Shown: positions 42,127 to 50,519 of the stretch, piece by piece | Position numbering within the stretch: the stretch's first letter is position 1 | Layout of the letters: each line of letters starts with the position of its first letter | Source of the DNA: an uncultured Methanomassiliicoccales archaeon | Lineage (GTDB): Archaea; Thermoplasmatota; Thermoplasmata; Methanomassiliicoccales; Methanomethylophilaceae | DNA length: 64,000 nucleotides | Assembly: GCA_959597175.1 (NCBI GenBank) | Contig: CAUFXM010000002.1 | Coordinates: forward strand, 124,001-188,000 | Direction of reading: 5' to 3' | Notes under the pieces: model-generated | Told to the model about the DNA's origin: nothing | Seen by the model: only the letters and a program-made list of their open reading frames with translations | The model's database searches: none | Translations under genes and position numbers: made by a program

Positions 42127-42830
42127 GCGACCACATGAAGAGACTGGCTGCACCCAGGACATGGCCTCTGAAGAGGAAGGTCAACGTCTGGGTCGCCAAG
42201 CAGACCGCCGGAGCCCACGGCATCGAGGACTCGATGCCCGCAGTCACCGTCCTCAGGGACATGGTTGGCGCCTGCGACACCGCCAGGGAGGCCAAGAGGA
42301 TCATCGGGAACCGCGAGATGTTCGTCGACGGCAAGGCCGTCAAGAACCCCAAGGCCCCCGTCGGATTCATGGACGTCATCACCATCCCCAAGATGGGCCT
42401 GGCGTACCGCATGCTCCTCACCGACAAGGGCAAGCTGACCCTCGTCCCCATCGAGGGCGACGAGGTCGGCTGGGAGCTCTGCAAGATCGTCGACAAGACC
42501 GTCGTCAAGGGCGGCAAGATCCAGCTGAACCTCAGCGGCGGCAGGAACATCGTCCTCGACAAGAACGACTACAAGTGCGGGGACACCCTCAAGGTGTCCT
42601 TCGACGGGCAGAAGGTCCTGGACCACTACCCGCTGGCCGGCGGATCCGTCGTGTTCATCAGCGAGGGTTCCCAGGCCGGTGCCGTCAGGACAGTGAAGGA
42701 CCTCGAGACCGTCCGCGGTCCCGCGGCCAACCTGGTGCTGTTCACCGACGGCTCCGAGACCGTCGCCAGGAACTGCTTCGTCATCGGAAGCCAGTCCCCC
42801 GCCATAAAGCTCCCGGAGGCGTCCGAATGA
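42123..42830 (+). CDS. rps4e: 30S ribosomal protein S4e (eS4)
   Basis: A 235-residue archaeal/eukaryotic-specific protein with an S4-like RNA-binding domain (PAVTVLRDMVGACDTAREAKRIIGNREMFVDGK) followed by a KOW-containing C-terminus (GSVVFISEGSQAGAVRTVKDL). N-terminus MKRLAAPRTWPLKRK is the family start. Overlaps L24 and L5 at its ends. Confidence 0.96.
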   Translation: MSDHMKRLAAPRTWPLKRKVNVWVAKQTAGAHGIEDSMPAVTVLRDMVGACDTAREAKRIIGNREMFVDGKAVKNPKAPVGFMDVITIPKMGLAYRMLLTDKGKLTLVPIEGDEVGWELCKIVDKTVVKGGKIQLNLSGGRNIVLDKNDYKCGDTLKVSFDGQKVLDHYPLAGGSVVFISEGSQAGAVRTVKDLETVRGPAANLVLFTDGSETVARNCFVIGSQSPAIKLPEASE

Positions 42831-43336
42831 ACGCGATGAGGGACGTCCGCGTGGAGAAGGTCGTCGTCAACATCGGCGTCGGCGAGGCCGGCGAGAGGCT
42901 GGTCAAGGCGGAGAAGGTCCTCGAGATGGTAACCGGACAGAAGTCCGTGGAGACGATCTCCAAGACCGTCAACAGGGACCTGGGCATCAGGAAGGGCATG
43001 CCCCTCGGATGCAAGGTCACCCTGCGCGGCCAGACCGCGGAGGAGTTCCTGGACAAGGCCCTCTCCATCAGGGAGAGGCGCGTCCCCGAGTACTCCTTCG
43101 ACAAGGAGGGCAACATGTCCTTCGGCATCTCCGATTACACCGACTTCGAGGGGATGAAGTACGACCCCGAGATCGGTATCTTCGGGATGGACATCAGTGT
43201 CGTCCTGAGGAGGCCCGGAAACAGGATCACGCAGAGGGCGCTCCTGAAGAGGAGGGTCCCCAAGAATCACCGCGTCGACCGCGATGAGGCGATCCAGTAC
43301 ATGAAAGACAAATTTGAGGTTGAGGTGGTCCAATGA
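42827..43336 (+). CDS. rpl5: 50S ribosomal protein L5 (uL5)
   Basis: A 169-residue uL5 that binds 5S rRNA and contacts P-site tRNA. Seen are [64 protein letters not shown], and the archaeal ending. The ATG overlaps the S4e stop. Confidence 0.96.
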   Translation: MNAMRDVRVEKVVVNIGVGEAGERLVKAEKVLEMVTGQKSVETISKTVNRDLGIRKGMPLGCKVTLRGQTAEEFLDKALSIRERRVPEYSFDKEGNMSFGISDYTDFEGMKYDPEIGIFGMDISVVLRRPGNRITQRALLKRRVPKNHRVDRDEAIQYMKDKFEVEVVQ

Positions 43337-43479
43337 AGCCCAAGAAGCAGTTCGGAAGGTCCGTCGGCTGTACACGCTGCGGACGCAGGAGAGGAATCAT
43401 CAGGAGGTACGGGATGCACCTGTGCCGCCAGTGCTTCAGGGATATGGCCCCGGAACTCGGATTCAAGAAGTATTCGTGA
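43333..43479 (+). CDS. rps14: 30S ribosomal protein S14 (uS14, zinc type)
   Basis: A 48-residue gene between L5 and S8. The translation begins [20 protein letters not shown] and continues with a [13 protein letters not shown] segment and a GFKKYS end. The CxxC...CxxC pairs bind zinc, as in archaeal S29-type uS14. The ATG overlaps the L5 stop (ATGA), and the position in the operon is exactly where S14 is expected. Confidence 0.95.
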   Translation: MKPKKQFGRSVGCTRCGRRRGIIRRYGMHLCRQCFRDMAPELGFKKYS

Positions 43480-43489
43480 GGTGTCATAA

Positions 43490-43879
43490 ATGCAGAGCGA
43501 TCCACTCAACGACGCCATGTGCGTCATCAAGAACGCCGCACTCAACGGAAAGAGCGAGTGCATGATCCAGCCATCATCCAAGCTCATCGGACGCGTGCTG
43601 AAGGTCATGCAGGACCGCGGGTACATCAGCCAGTTCGAGTACGTAGAGGACGGCAAGGCCGGCAAGTTCCGCGTCATGCTGGACGGGGCCATAAACAACT
43701 GCGGCGTGATCAAGCCCAGGACATCCGTCAAAGTGGCGGAGGTCGAGAAGTACGAGGCGAGGTTCCTCCCCGCCCAGGACTTCGGACTCCTGATCATGTC
43801 CACCACGGCCGGGGTCATCACCCAGGACCGCGCCAAAGAGCTCGGTATCGGTGGCAAACTCCTGGCATACGTTTACTGA
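43490..43879 (+). CDS. rps8: 30S ribosomal protein S8 (uS8)
   Basis: A 129-residue uS8, a central-domain 16S rRNA binder. Seen are DPLNDAMCVIKNAALNGKSEC, VMQDRGYISQFEYVEDGKAG, and the conserved end GLLIMSTTAGVITQDRAKE. GAGGTG lies upstream of the ATG. Confidence 0.96.
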   Translation: MQSDPLNDAMCVIKNAALNGKSECMIQPSSKLIGRVLKVMQDRGYISQFEYVEDGKAGKFRVMLDGAINNCGVIKPRTSVKVAEVEKYEARFLPAQDFGLLIMSTTAGVITQDRAKELGIGGKLLAYVY

Positions 43880-43888
43880 GGAATAGAG

Positions 43889-44440
43889 ATGACAATAGCA
43901 GGGAAAATCGAAAGCACCATCGCTATCCCCGGCGGTGTGACCGTCACCTTCGACGGCAACGTCATGAAGGTCAACGGGCCCAGGGGAGAACTTAGCAGAA
44001 ACTTCGCGCACCCTGGCATAGATATTGCCGTCGGAGAAGGAGAAGTCAGCGTAAGCTGCGAGTACCCGAGGATCAAGGACAAGGCAATGGTCGGAACCTA
44101 CGTCGCCCACATCAACAACATGATCAAGGGCGTCACCGTCGGCTTCACCTACCACCTGAAAATCGTGTTCTCCCACTTCCCGATGAAAGTCGCAGTGAAA
44201 GGCGACCGCGTGGAGATCAACAACTACATGGGAGGCCACGCCCCCCGCTACGCGAACATCGTGAAGGGCTGCACCGTCAAGGTCAGCGGACAGGACGTCA
44301 CTGTGGAGGGCAACGACATCGAGGCCTGCGGACAGACCGCCGCCAACCTCGAGAGGGCCACATCCAGGCTCGGATTCGACAAGAGGACTTTCCAGGACGG
44401 AATCTACATCGTCCAGAAATCGCACAAGGTGAAAGAATGA
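43889..44440 (+). CDS. rpl6: 50S ribosomal protein L6 (uL6)
   Basis: A 183-residue uL6 near the sarcin-ricin loop, made of two repeated domains. Seen are IPGGVTVTFDGNVMKVNGPRGELSR and YMGGHAPRYANIVKGCTVKVSGQDVTVEGNDIEACGQTAANLE. End overlaps the L32e start. Confidence 0.96.
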   Translation: MTIAGKIESTIAIPGGVTVTFDGNVMKVNGPRGELSRNFAHPGIDIAVGEGEVSVSCEYPRIKDKAMVGTYVAHINNMIKGVTVGFTYHLKIVFSHFPMKVAVKGDRVEINNYMGGHAPRYANIVKGCTVKVSGQDVTVEGNDIEACGQTAANLERATSRLGFDKRTFQDGIYIVQKSHKVKE

Positions 44441-45108
44441 CCGTTAAAGCGCTCACAGACCTCCAGGGTCTGAAGGACAAGAATGTCGAGGAGCTGAAGT
44501 CCATCGGCATCAACAACGTCGCTGAGCTCGCCGAGGCGATCAACGACGATGACAGGGTCAAGGAGGTCATCAAGACCCTGTCCGGTGTCGGCCCCAAGAC
44601 CGTCAACGGCTGGAAGGCCGCCCTGGCCGAGGCCGATGTGGAGGACGCTCCCGCAGAGGAGCCCGCATCCGAGGTCGTCGAGGTCTCCGCCGCCGGAGGC
44701 TACGTGGTGAAGGCCAAGCCCGAGCTGGACGAGGCCACCGTCGACGCTCTGGCCAAGAGGGCGATGATCTCCGGAAGGAGGCCCGCCTTCAAGAGGCAGG
44801 AGTGGTTCAGATACTCCAAGCTCGGCGAGAAGTGGAGGAAGCCCAAGGGTATCCACTCCAAGATGAAGAGGCAGCTCAAGAGGCGCCCCCCGATGGTGGA
44901 CATCGGCTTCAGGGGCCCCGTCGCCGCAAGGGACCTGCACCCCTCGGGATTCGAGGAGGTCATGGTCTACAACGTGGACGGACTCGAGGGCATCGACCCC
45001 AAGAAGCAGGCGGTCCGCATCGGCGGCACCGTCGGAACGAAGAAGAGGATCGCGATCGAGGACAGGGCCGACGAGCTCGGCATCAGGGTCCTCAACAGGA
45101 TGGTGTGA
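44437..45108 (+). CDS. rpl32e: 50S ribosomal protein L32e (eL32) with N-terminal HhH extension
   Basis: A 223-residue protein. The L32e core occupies about residues 100-223 (RRPAFKRQEWFRYSKLGEKWRKPKGIHSKMK and VRIGGTVGTKKRIAIEDRADELG). The first 75 residues form a separate domain with helix-hairpin-helix signatures (LQGLKDKNVEELKSIGINNVAEL and VIKTLSGVGPKTVNGWKAAL), joined by an acidic Pro/Ala/Glu linker. Halobacterial L32e also has a long N-terminal extension, so this is a known but poorly understood variation. Confidence 0.93.
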   Translation: MTVKALTDLQGLKDKNVEELKSIGINNVAELAEAINDDDRVKEVIKTLSGVGPKTVNGWKAALAEADVEDAPAEEPASEVVEVSAAGGYVVKAKPELDEATVDALAKRAMISGRRPAFKRQEWFRYSKLGEKWRKPKGIHSKMKRQLKRRPPMVDIGFRGPVAARDLHPSGFEEVMVYNVDGLEGIDPKKQAVRIGGTVGTKKRIAIEDRADELGIRVLNRMV

Positions 45109-45110
45109 CC

Positions 45111-45569
45111 ATGGCAGACCTGAGAAACCAGAGAAGGATGGCCGCCGAGATCCTCAAGTGCGGCGAGAACAGGGTCTGGATGAACCCCGACAGGCTCGAC
45201 GAGGTCGAGGACTGCATCACCCGCGCGGATGTCCGCACGGCGATCGCATCCGGGCTCATCAAGGCCAAGCCGAAGAACGGCACGTCCAGGGCCAGGACCA
45301 GGTACGTCGCCGGCCAGAAGGCCAGCGGCAAGAGGAAGGGCCCCGGATCCAGGAAGGGTACCGCCAACGCCCGCGTCCGCGACAAGGAGCGCTGGATGGC
45401 GACCATCAGGCCCATCCGCAAGGAGCTGAAGCAGCTCAGGGACGAGGGCAAGATCACGCCCTCCGTCTACAGGCTCTACTACAGGAAGGCCAAGGGAGGC
45501 ATGTTCAAGTCCCGCAGGCACCTGAGGCAGCACATGATGGCAGCCGGACACCTGAAGGAGGAGATCTGA
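45111..45569 (+). CDS. rpl19e: 50S ribosomal protein L19e (eL19)
   Basis: A 152-residue highly basic helical protein: MADLRNQRRMAAEILKCGENRVWM, then ASGKRKGPGSRKGTANARV and a long C-terminal helix with RKAKGGMFKSRRHLRQHM. It forms an intersubunit bridge. The ATG follows L32e by two bases and its end overlaps L18. Confidence 0.96.
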   Translation: MADLRNQRRMAAEILKCGENRVWMNPDRLDEVEDCITRADVRTAIASGLIKAKPKNGTSRARTRYVAGQKASGKRKGPGSRKGTANARVRDKERWMATIRPIRKELKQLRDEGKITPSVYRLYYRKAKGGMFKSRRHLRQHMMAAGHLKEEI

Positions 45570-46069
45570 TGGCAACCGGACCGAGATACAAAGTAGCATT
45601 CCGCAGGAGAAGAGAGAACCGCACCGACTACTACGCCCGCCGCAGGCTCCTCACGGGCCAGGAGGCCAGGGCCGTCGTCAGGAGGTCCAACAAGAACATC
45701 ACCGTCCAGATCGCCGAGTTCGGCATGGAGGGGGACAGCATCCTGGCCGCCGCGAGCACCAAGGAGCTGAAGGCAATGGGCTGGAACCACTCCTGCTCCT
45801 CCATCCCCGCCGCCTACCTCGTCGGGTACCTGGCCGGGAAGAGGGCGATGGCCGCAGGCATCGAGTACGCTGTGCTCGACATCGGCATGCAGCACGTCCA
45901 GCATGGCGGAGTCCTCTTCGCCACCGTCGCCGGCATGTGCGACGCCGGCCTCGAGGTCCCCCACGGTGAGGATGTCCTCCCCGATGAGGAGAGGATCCTC
46001 GGGAAGCACATCGACGAAGGGATCGAGGCTGACCTGAACAGCCTCAAAGACAAGATGGAGGCTGAGTGA
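45569..46069 (+). CDS. rpl18: 50S ribosomal protein L18 (uL18)
   Basis: A 166-residue archaeal uL18 that binds 5S rRNA. Seen are KVAFRRRRENRTDYYARRRLL, VRRSNKNITVQIAEF, and a central AAYLVGYLAGKRAMAAGIEYAVLDIG. Start overlaps L19e; one base before S5. Confidence 0.96.
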   Translation: MATGPRYKVAFRRRRENRTDYYARRRLLTGQEARAVVRRSNKNITVQIAEFGMEGDSILAAASTKELKAMGWNHSCSSIPAAYLVGYLAGKRAMAAGIEYAVLDIGMQHVQHGGVLFATVAGMCDAGLEVPHGEDVLPDEERILGKHIDEGIEADLNSLKDKMEAE

Positions 46070-46070
46070 A

Positions 46071-46748
46071 ATGGCTGACTGGGTTCCCAAGACAAGGCTG
46101 GGACAGATGGTCCTCAACGGGGAGATCACCACCATGAGCGACGCCCTCGCCACCAAGCTGCCCCTCCGTGAGCCCGAGATCGTGGACATCCTCCTTCCTG
46201 ACCTCAAGGACGAGGTCATCGACCTGAACATGGTCCAGAGGATGACCGACTCCGGAAGGAGGGTCAGGTTCGCCGTGACCTGCATCGTCGGAAACGGCGA
46301 CGGGTTCATCGGTATCGGCAGGGCCAAGGGGAAGGAGGTCGGGCCTTCGATCAAGAAGGCCATCGACAACGCGAAACTGAACATGATCGAGATCAAGAGG
46401 GGATGCGGATCCTGGCAGTGCGGATGCGGCCAGGCCCACAGCCTCCCCTTCGAGGTCGTCGGGTCCACCGGATCCGTCACCGTCACCCTGAAGCCCGCAC
46501 CCCGCGGTGTCTCCCTGGCTGTCGGTGATGTGGCCAAGAGCCTGCTGACCCTCGCGGGCGTCCGCGACGCCTGGGGTTTCGCCAGAGGAAACACCAAGAC
46601 CAAGGTCAACTACGCCATGGCGACGTTCGAAGCGCTTAAGATGACGTCCACCATGAGGGTCACGGACGAGCAGGCCAAGAGCCTGAACATCGTCTCCGGT
46701 CCCACGGGCATCACGTTCGCCGAGACCGACGTCAACCAGGAGGAGTGA
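46071..46748 (+). CDS. rps5: 30S ribosomal protein S5 (uS5)
   Basis: A 225-residue uS5, mRNA-channel and fidelity protein. Conserved parts are RRVRFAVTCIVGNGDGFIGIGRAKGKEVGPSIKKAIDNAK, GSWQCGCGQAHSLPFEV, and the second domain GDVAKSLLTLAGVRDAWGFARGNTKT. One base after L18. Confidence 0.96.
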   Translation: MADWVPKTRLGQMVLNGEITTMSDALATKLPLREPEIVDILLPDLKDEVIDLNMVQRMTDSGRRVRFAVTCIVGNGDGFIGIGRAKGKEVGPSIKKAIDNAKLNMIEIKRGCGSWQCGCGQAHSLPFEVVGSTGSVTVTLKPAPRGVSLAVGDVAKSLLTLAGVRDAWGFARGNTKTKVNYAMATFEALKMTSTMRVTDEQAKSLNIVSGPTGITFAETDVNQEE

Positions 46749-46750
46749 AC

Positions 46751-47215
46751 ATGGCATACGCAGTCATCCGTGTCCGCGGACAGCCCGATGTCAACCGCGA
46801 CATCGAGTACACCATGAACCTCCTGGGGCTCACCAGGGTCAACCACTGCGTGGTTGTACCCGAGAACGCCTCGACCAAGGGCATGCTCCAGGTCGTCAAG
46901 GACTACTGCACGTGGGGAGAGGTGGATCAGGAGACCCTGGCCGCCATGATCCGCGCCCGCGGCAAGCTCTCCGGCGACAAGGAGATCACCGACGACTACC
47001 TCAAGGAGAAGTCTGAGTTCGAGACCGTCGACGACATGGCCAAGGCCATCATCGAGAACGACTACAGGATGAAGGACGTGGAGGCCGCCAAGCCCGTGTT
47101 CCGCCTGCACCCGCCCGTCAAGGGATACGAGGGCAACAAGCGCTCGTACAGGAACGGCGGTGCCCTCGGATACAGGGGAGAGGCCATCAACGATCTCATC
47201 AACAGGATGCTTTGA
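46751..47215 (+). CDS. rpl30: 50S ribosomal protein L30 (uL30)
   Basis: About 154 residues, archaeal L7/L30 type, longer than bacterial L30. It starts MAYAVIRVRGQPDVNRDIEYTM and contains GLTRVNHCVVVPENASTKGMLQVVKDY and PVFRLHPPVKGYEGNKRSY. The ATG at 46751 is preferred over a GTG at 46745 that overlaps the S5 stop. Confidence 0.95.
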   Translation: MAYAVIRVRGQPDVNRDIEYTMNLLGLTRVNHCVVVPENASTKGMLQVVKDYCTWGEVDQETLAAMIRARGKLSGDKEITDDYLKEKSEFETVDDMAKAIIENDYRMKDVEAAKPVFRLHPPVKGYEGNKRSYRNGGALGYRGEAINDLINRML

Positions 47216-47224
47216 GGTGGGGAG

Positions 47225-47647
47225 ATGCCTAGCAGAACAAAGAAATTCAGGGGATACAGGACCCACGGCCGCGGAAAGAAGTCGGGCCGCGGGGCCGGTA
47301 TCATCGGCGGTCACGGTAAGGCCGGATACGGCAAGACCGGCAAGATAGGGATGCTCAAGTACGAGCCGAACTACTACGGCCGCCACGGCTTCAAGAGGCC
47401 CCAGTGCATGGTCGAGGCCAACCGCACGATCAATGTCGGGGAGCTCTCGGAGCAGATCGAGAGATTCGTCTCGATGGGCTTCGCCAAGAAGGAGGGCGAC
47501 GTCTACAACGTCGACCTCACCGAGGCGGGCATCGACAAGCTGCTCGGAACCGGCAACATCGACAAGGCCGTGAACGTCACGGTCGCCGAGGCCTCTGAGA
47601 AGGCCAAGTCGAAGATCGCCGAGGCCGGCGGTTCCGTCGCTGAGTGA
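47225..47647 (+). CDS. rpl15: 50S ribosomal protein L15 (uL15)
   Basis: A 140-residue uL15. The Gly/Arg-rich N-terminus (KFRGYRTHGRGKKSGRG, then GGHGKAGYGKTGKIG) threads into the large subunit, and a globular C-terminal half follows. GAGGTGGGG precedes the ATG. Last ribosomal gene before secY. Confidence 0.95.
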   Translation: MPSRTKKFRGYRTHGRGKKSGRGAGIIGGHGKAGYGKTGKIGMLKYEPNYYGRHGFKRPQCMVEANRTINVGELSEQIERFVSMGFAKKEGDVYNVDLTEAGIDKLLGTGNIDKAVNVTVAEASEKAKSKIAEAGGSVAE

Positions 47648-47667
47648 ATGAAGAAATAGGAGAGGTA

Positions 47668-49206
47668 ATGATGGAAGAAACACCAAGCCTGTTGTACAAG
47701 TTCAAGCCCTTGTCCGACAGGCTCCCCTCCGTCAAGCGTCCTGAAGGGCACGTGCACTTCAGGACCAAGATGATGTGGGTAATCGTCATATTGGTCCTCT
47801 ACTTCGTGATGACCAATGTGTACCTGTATGGCTTGGACCAGTCCGAATCATTGGACTTGTTCGCACAGTATAGGACCATCATGGCGGGAGCCACCGGATC
47901 CCTGCTGCATCTTGGTATCGGGCCTATCGTCACGGCCTCCATCATCATGCAGCTGTTCGTGGGTGCGAAGATCATCAAGCTAGACCTCTCCAAGCGCGAG
48001 GACAAGGCGTGCTACCAGTCCGTCCTCAAGCTGCTGGTAATCGTGATGATCGTCTTCGAGGCGATCCCCCAGGTCTTCGGGTACCTCGTGCCGTCCAGTG
48101 CGGCCGTGGACCTCCTGGGGAGCGGCGGTGCCAAGCTGCTCCTGATCATACAGCTGTTCGTCGGATCCTACATCATCTTCATGATGGACGAGGTGGTGTC
48201 GAAATGGGGTATAGGGAGCGGCATATCGCTGTTCATCGCGGCCGGTGTGGCTCAGGCGCTCTTCACAGGAGCTCTGAACTGGAACCCGATAGACATGTCG
48301 GCGGCCATGGGCGTGGATAATCCGCCCGGAGGAGCGATCCCCCGGGCGCTGTACTACGTCTTCACGCTGTCGCCGGAAGAGATGGCGAACGGAGGATACG
48401 AGTCGCTGTTCGTGGGAGGTACCAACTCCATGATAGCGCTGGTGGGAACGCTGGCGATATTCATGCTGGTCGCGTACCTCGAATCGACCAGGATCGAGCT
48501 GCCGCTGTCCCATGGCAACGCCAGAGGGGCCAGGGGCAGATACCCGATCAAGCTGATGTACGCGAGCAACATCCCCGTCATCCTGATGTCGTCCCTGCTG
48601 GCCATCGTGAGCATGGTGACCCTGCTGCTCTACAGCAACGACTTCCTCAGCGGTATCCCCCTGATCGGAGGCAACTCCTTCATAGGGTACTTCGAGGACG
48701 GGTCGACCACCGCTGCGGGTGGGTTGGCATGGTATCTGTCGGCTCCGCAAGGGATAACGGATTGGCTGATGCCGATCCTGGATCCGACCAACTACGGCAA
48801 CGGGCACAACGCGATACAGAACATCGCCCACGTGGCCATCTACTTCACGGTGATGGTCATGGGTTCGATCCTGTTCGCGAAGTTCTGGGTCGAGACGACC
48901 AATCTCGGTCCGGAAGCGGTGGCCAACCAGATCCAGAGGAGTGGAATGCAGATACCCGGGTTCCGTCGCGACCCGCGCGTGCTGAAGCGCGTGCTGGAAC
49001 GCTACATCCCGACCATCACGATCCTATCGGGAGCGCTGGTCGGAGGTCTGGCGGCCTTCGCGGACATGGTGGGGACCCTGGGCAACGCCAGCGGTACGGG
49101 AGTGCTGCTGTGCGTAGGTATCCTGATCCACTTCTACGAGGCCATGGGCCGCGAGCAGATGATGGAGATGAACCCAGTCATGAGAGGGTTCTTCGGATCG
49201 GAGTGA
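47668..49206 (+). CDS. secY: Protein translocase subunit SecY
   Basis: About 512 residues with ten transmembrane helices, the Sec61alpha/SecY channel. Landmarks are the first helix region after HVHFRTKMMWV, the plug region TGSLLHLGIGPIVTASIIMQLFVGAKII, GIGSGISLFIAAGVAQ, and the C-terminal half with KFWVETTNLGPEAVANQIQRSGMQIPGFRRDPRVLKRVLERYIP. AGGAGAGG just before ATG 47668/47671 makes these better starts than the GTG at 47644, which overlaps the L15 stop. Placement at the end of the ribosomal operon is typical. Confidence 0.96.
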   Translation: MMEETPSLLYKFKPLSDRLPSVKRPEGHVHFRTKMMWVIVILVLYFVMTNVYLYGLDQSESLDLFAQYRTIMAGATGSLLHLGIGPIVTASIIMQLFVGAKIIKLDLSKREDKACYQSVLKLLVIVMIVFEAIPQVFGYLVPSSAAVDLLGSGGAKLLLIIQLFVGSYIIFMMDEVVSKWGIGSGISLFIAAGVAQALFTGALNWNPIDMSAAMGVDNPPGGAIPRALYYVFTLSPEEMANGGYESLFVGGTNSMIALVGTLAIFMLVAYLESTRIELPLSHGNARGARGRYPIKLMYASNIPVILMSSLLAIVSMVTLLLYSNDFLSGIPLIGGNSFIGYFEDGSTTAAGGLAWYLSAPQGITDWLMPILDPTNYGNGHNAIQNIAHVAIYFTVMVMGSILFAKFWVETTNLGPEAVANQIQRSGMQIPGFRRDPRVLKRVLERYIPTITILSGALVGGLAAFADMVGTLGNASGTGVLLCVGILIHFYEAMGREQMMEMNPVMRGFFGSE

Positions 49207-49212
49207 TGAAAG

Positions 49213-49974
49213 ATGCCTAACCCGGGCAGCCCCCAGAGCATGCAGCAGGTCCAGCAGCAGGCGCCACCAATGTCGAACAAGACCATGATCGGCATGATGG
49301 TGGTCCTGCTGGTCATGATGGTCGTCATGTACTTCAGGGCCGCCATAGGCGCTGCGCTGGACCCAGTGTTCCAGTTCATCGCCTTCGACGGAAAGTACCC
49401 TGTCGTGACGCTGATCCTCGCAGGAATCGTCATGATCACGGTGAGCACCGTCATCAGGAGCCTGCTGTCGGATCCGATCCAGATGGCGAAGAACCAGCAG
49501 ATCCAGAGCGACTTCAACAAGGAGTTCCGCCAGGCCAGAATGGAGAACAACCTGTTCAAGATGAAGAAGCTCCAGGAGATGCAGCCCCAGATCATGGCCA
49601 TGTCCATGGAGGCCAGCACCCAGCAGATGAAGGTCATGCCCATCAGCATGATCGTCCTGCTGCCGGTGTACGCCTGGGTCTGGTACTTCATCAACCCCGC
49701 GGATGCGGGCGGAGGCAACTACTTCGGCGGCGACACCGTCGAGGGCATTGCCAACAGCCTGTCCGGTGTCGCTCACGCGCTGGTGGACATCCCCTGGTCG
49801 GAGGGCTTCAACCTCAACGAGCCGCTGATGGGATTCTTCCCCGCATGGATCATCATCTACACCATGGTCAGCATGCCCGTCGGTCAGATCGAGAACAGAC
49901 TGCTGAGGCTCTATTTCCTGAGGAAGCACCTCAGGAGGCTGGACCTCGAAGCGAAGAGAGCTGAGATCGAATGA
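49213..49974 (+). CDS. DUF106 / EMC3-YidC-like membrane insertase homolog
   Basis: A 253-residue membrane protein. A Gln/Pro-rich N-terminus leads to a first helix (about 25-45), a second (about 62-85), and a long cytoplasmic coiled coil (QMAKNQQIQSDFNKEFRQARMENNLFKMKKLQEMQ). Further helices follow at IVLLPVYAWVWYFI and FFPAWIIIYTMVSMPVG. This is the archaeal DUF106 family, related to YidC/Oxa1 and EMC3, which insert membrane proteins. Placement right after secY supports that role. Confidence 0.9.
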   Translation: MPNPGSPQSMQQVQQQAPPMSNKTMIGMMVVLLVMMVVMYFRAAIGAALDPVFQFIAFDGKYPVVTLILAGIVMITVSTVIRSLLSDPIQMAKNQQIQSDFNKEFRQARMENNLFKMKKLQEMQPQIMAMSMEASTQQMKVMPISMIVLLPVYAWVWYFINPADAGGGNYFGGDTVEGIANSLSGVAHALVDIPWSEGFNLNEPLMGFFPAWIIIYTMVSMPVGQIENRLLRLYFLRKHLRRLDLEAKRAEIE

Positions 49975-50519
49975 GAATAACCATAAGCGGTCCTCCCGGA
50001 TCCGGGAAAACGACCGCCTGCAGCAAGCTCTCGGAGGCGCTCGGCCTGGAGGCCGTCGTCTTCGGGAAGATCTTCCGGGAGCTCGCTGCAGAGAGAAACC
50101 TCACCCTGGGCCAACTCGGCGCCATCGCCGAGGAGGACCCATCCATAGACCGGATGATCGATTCCAGGATCCTCGAGATCGCGAGGTCCCATCCGGATGT
50201 GATTCTAGAGTCCCGGTTGTCGGCGTACATGCTCACCCGCAACGGCATCCCCGCCTTCAGGATCCTCCTGGAGGCCAGTCCCGACGTCCGCATGGCGAGG
50301 GTCGGGCTCCGCGAGGGGGAGACGCTGGAGGAAGCCACCGCCAAGACCATAGACCGTCAGAGGTCCGAGGCGAAGCGGTACATGAAGTACTACGGCATCG
50401 ACATCGAGGACCGCAGCGTCTACGACCTCATCCTCAACACCGACCACATGACCCCGGACGAGGTCATGGACACGATCCTGGAGAAGGTGCGTGCCTGGGA
50501 TGCTGGTCAAGGATCCTGA
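49971..50519 (+). CDS. cmk: Cytidylate kinase (archaeal type)
   Basis: A 182-residue P-loop kinase converting CMP and dCMP to diphosphates. It has P-loop ISGPPGSGKTTACSKLSE, VFGKIFRELA, a lid-like region with LREGETLEEATAKTIDRQRSEAKRYMKYYGID, and YDLILNTDHMTPDEV, standard for archaeal Cmk. The ATG overlaps the DUF106 stop. The cmk-cbf5 pairing downstream of secY is usual in euryarchaea. Confidence 0.93.
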   Translation: MRITISGPPGSGKTTACSKLSEALGLEAVVFGKIFRELAAERNLTLGQLGAIAEEDPSIDRMIDSRILEIARSHPDVILESRLSAYMLTRNGIPAFRILLEASPDVRMARVGLREGETLEEATAKTIDRQRSEAKRYMKYYGIDIEDRSVYDLILNTDHMTPDEVMDTILEKVRAWDAGQGS

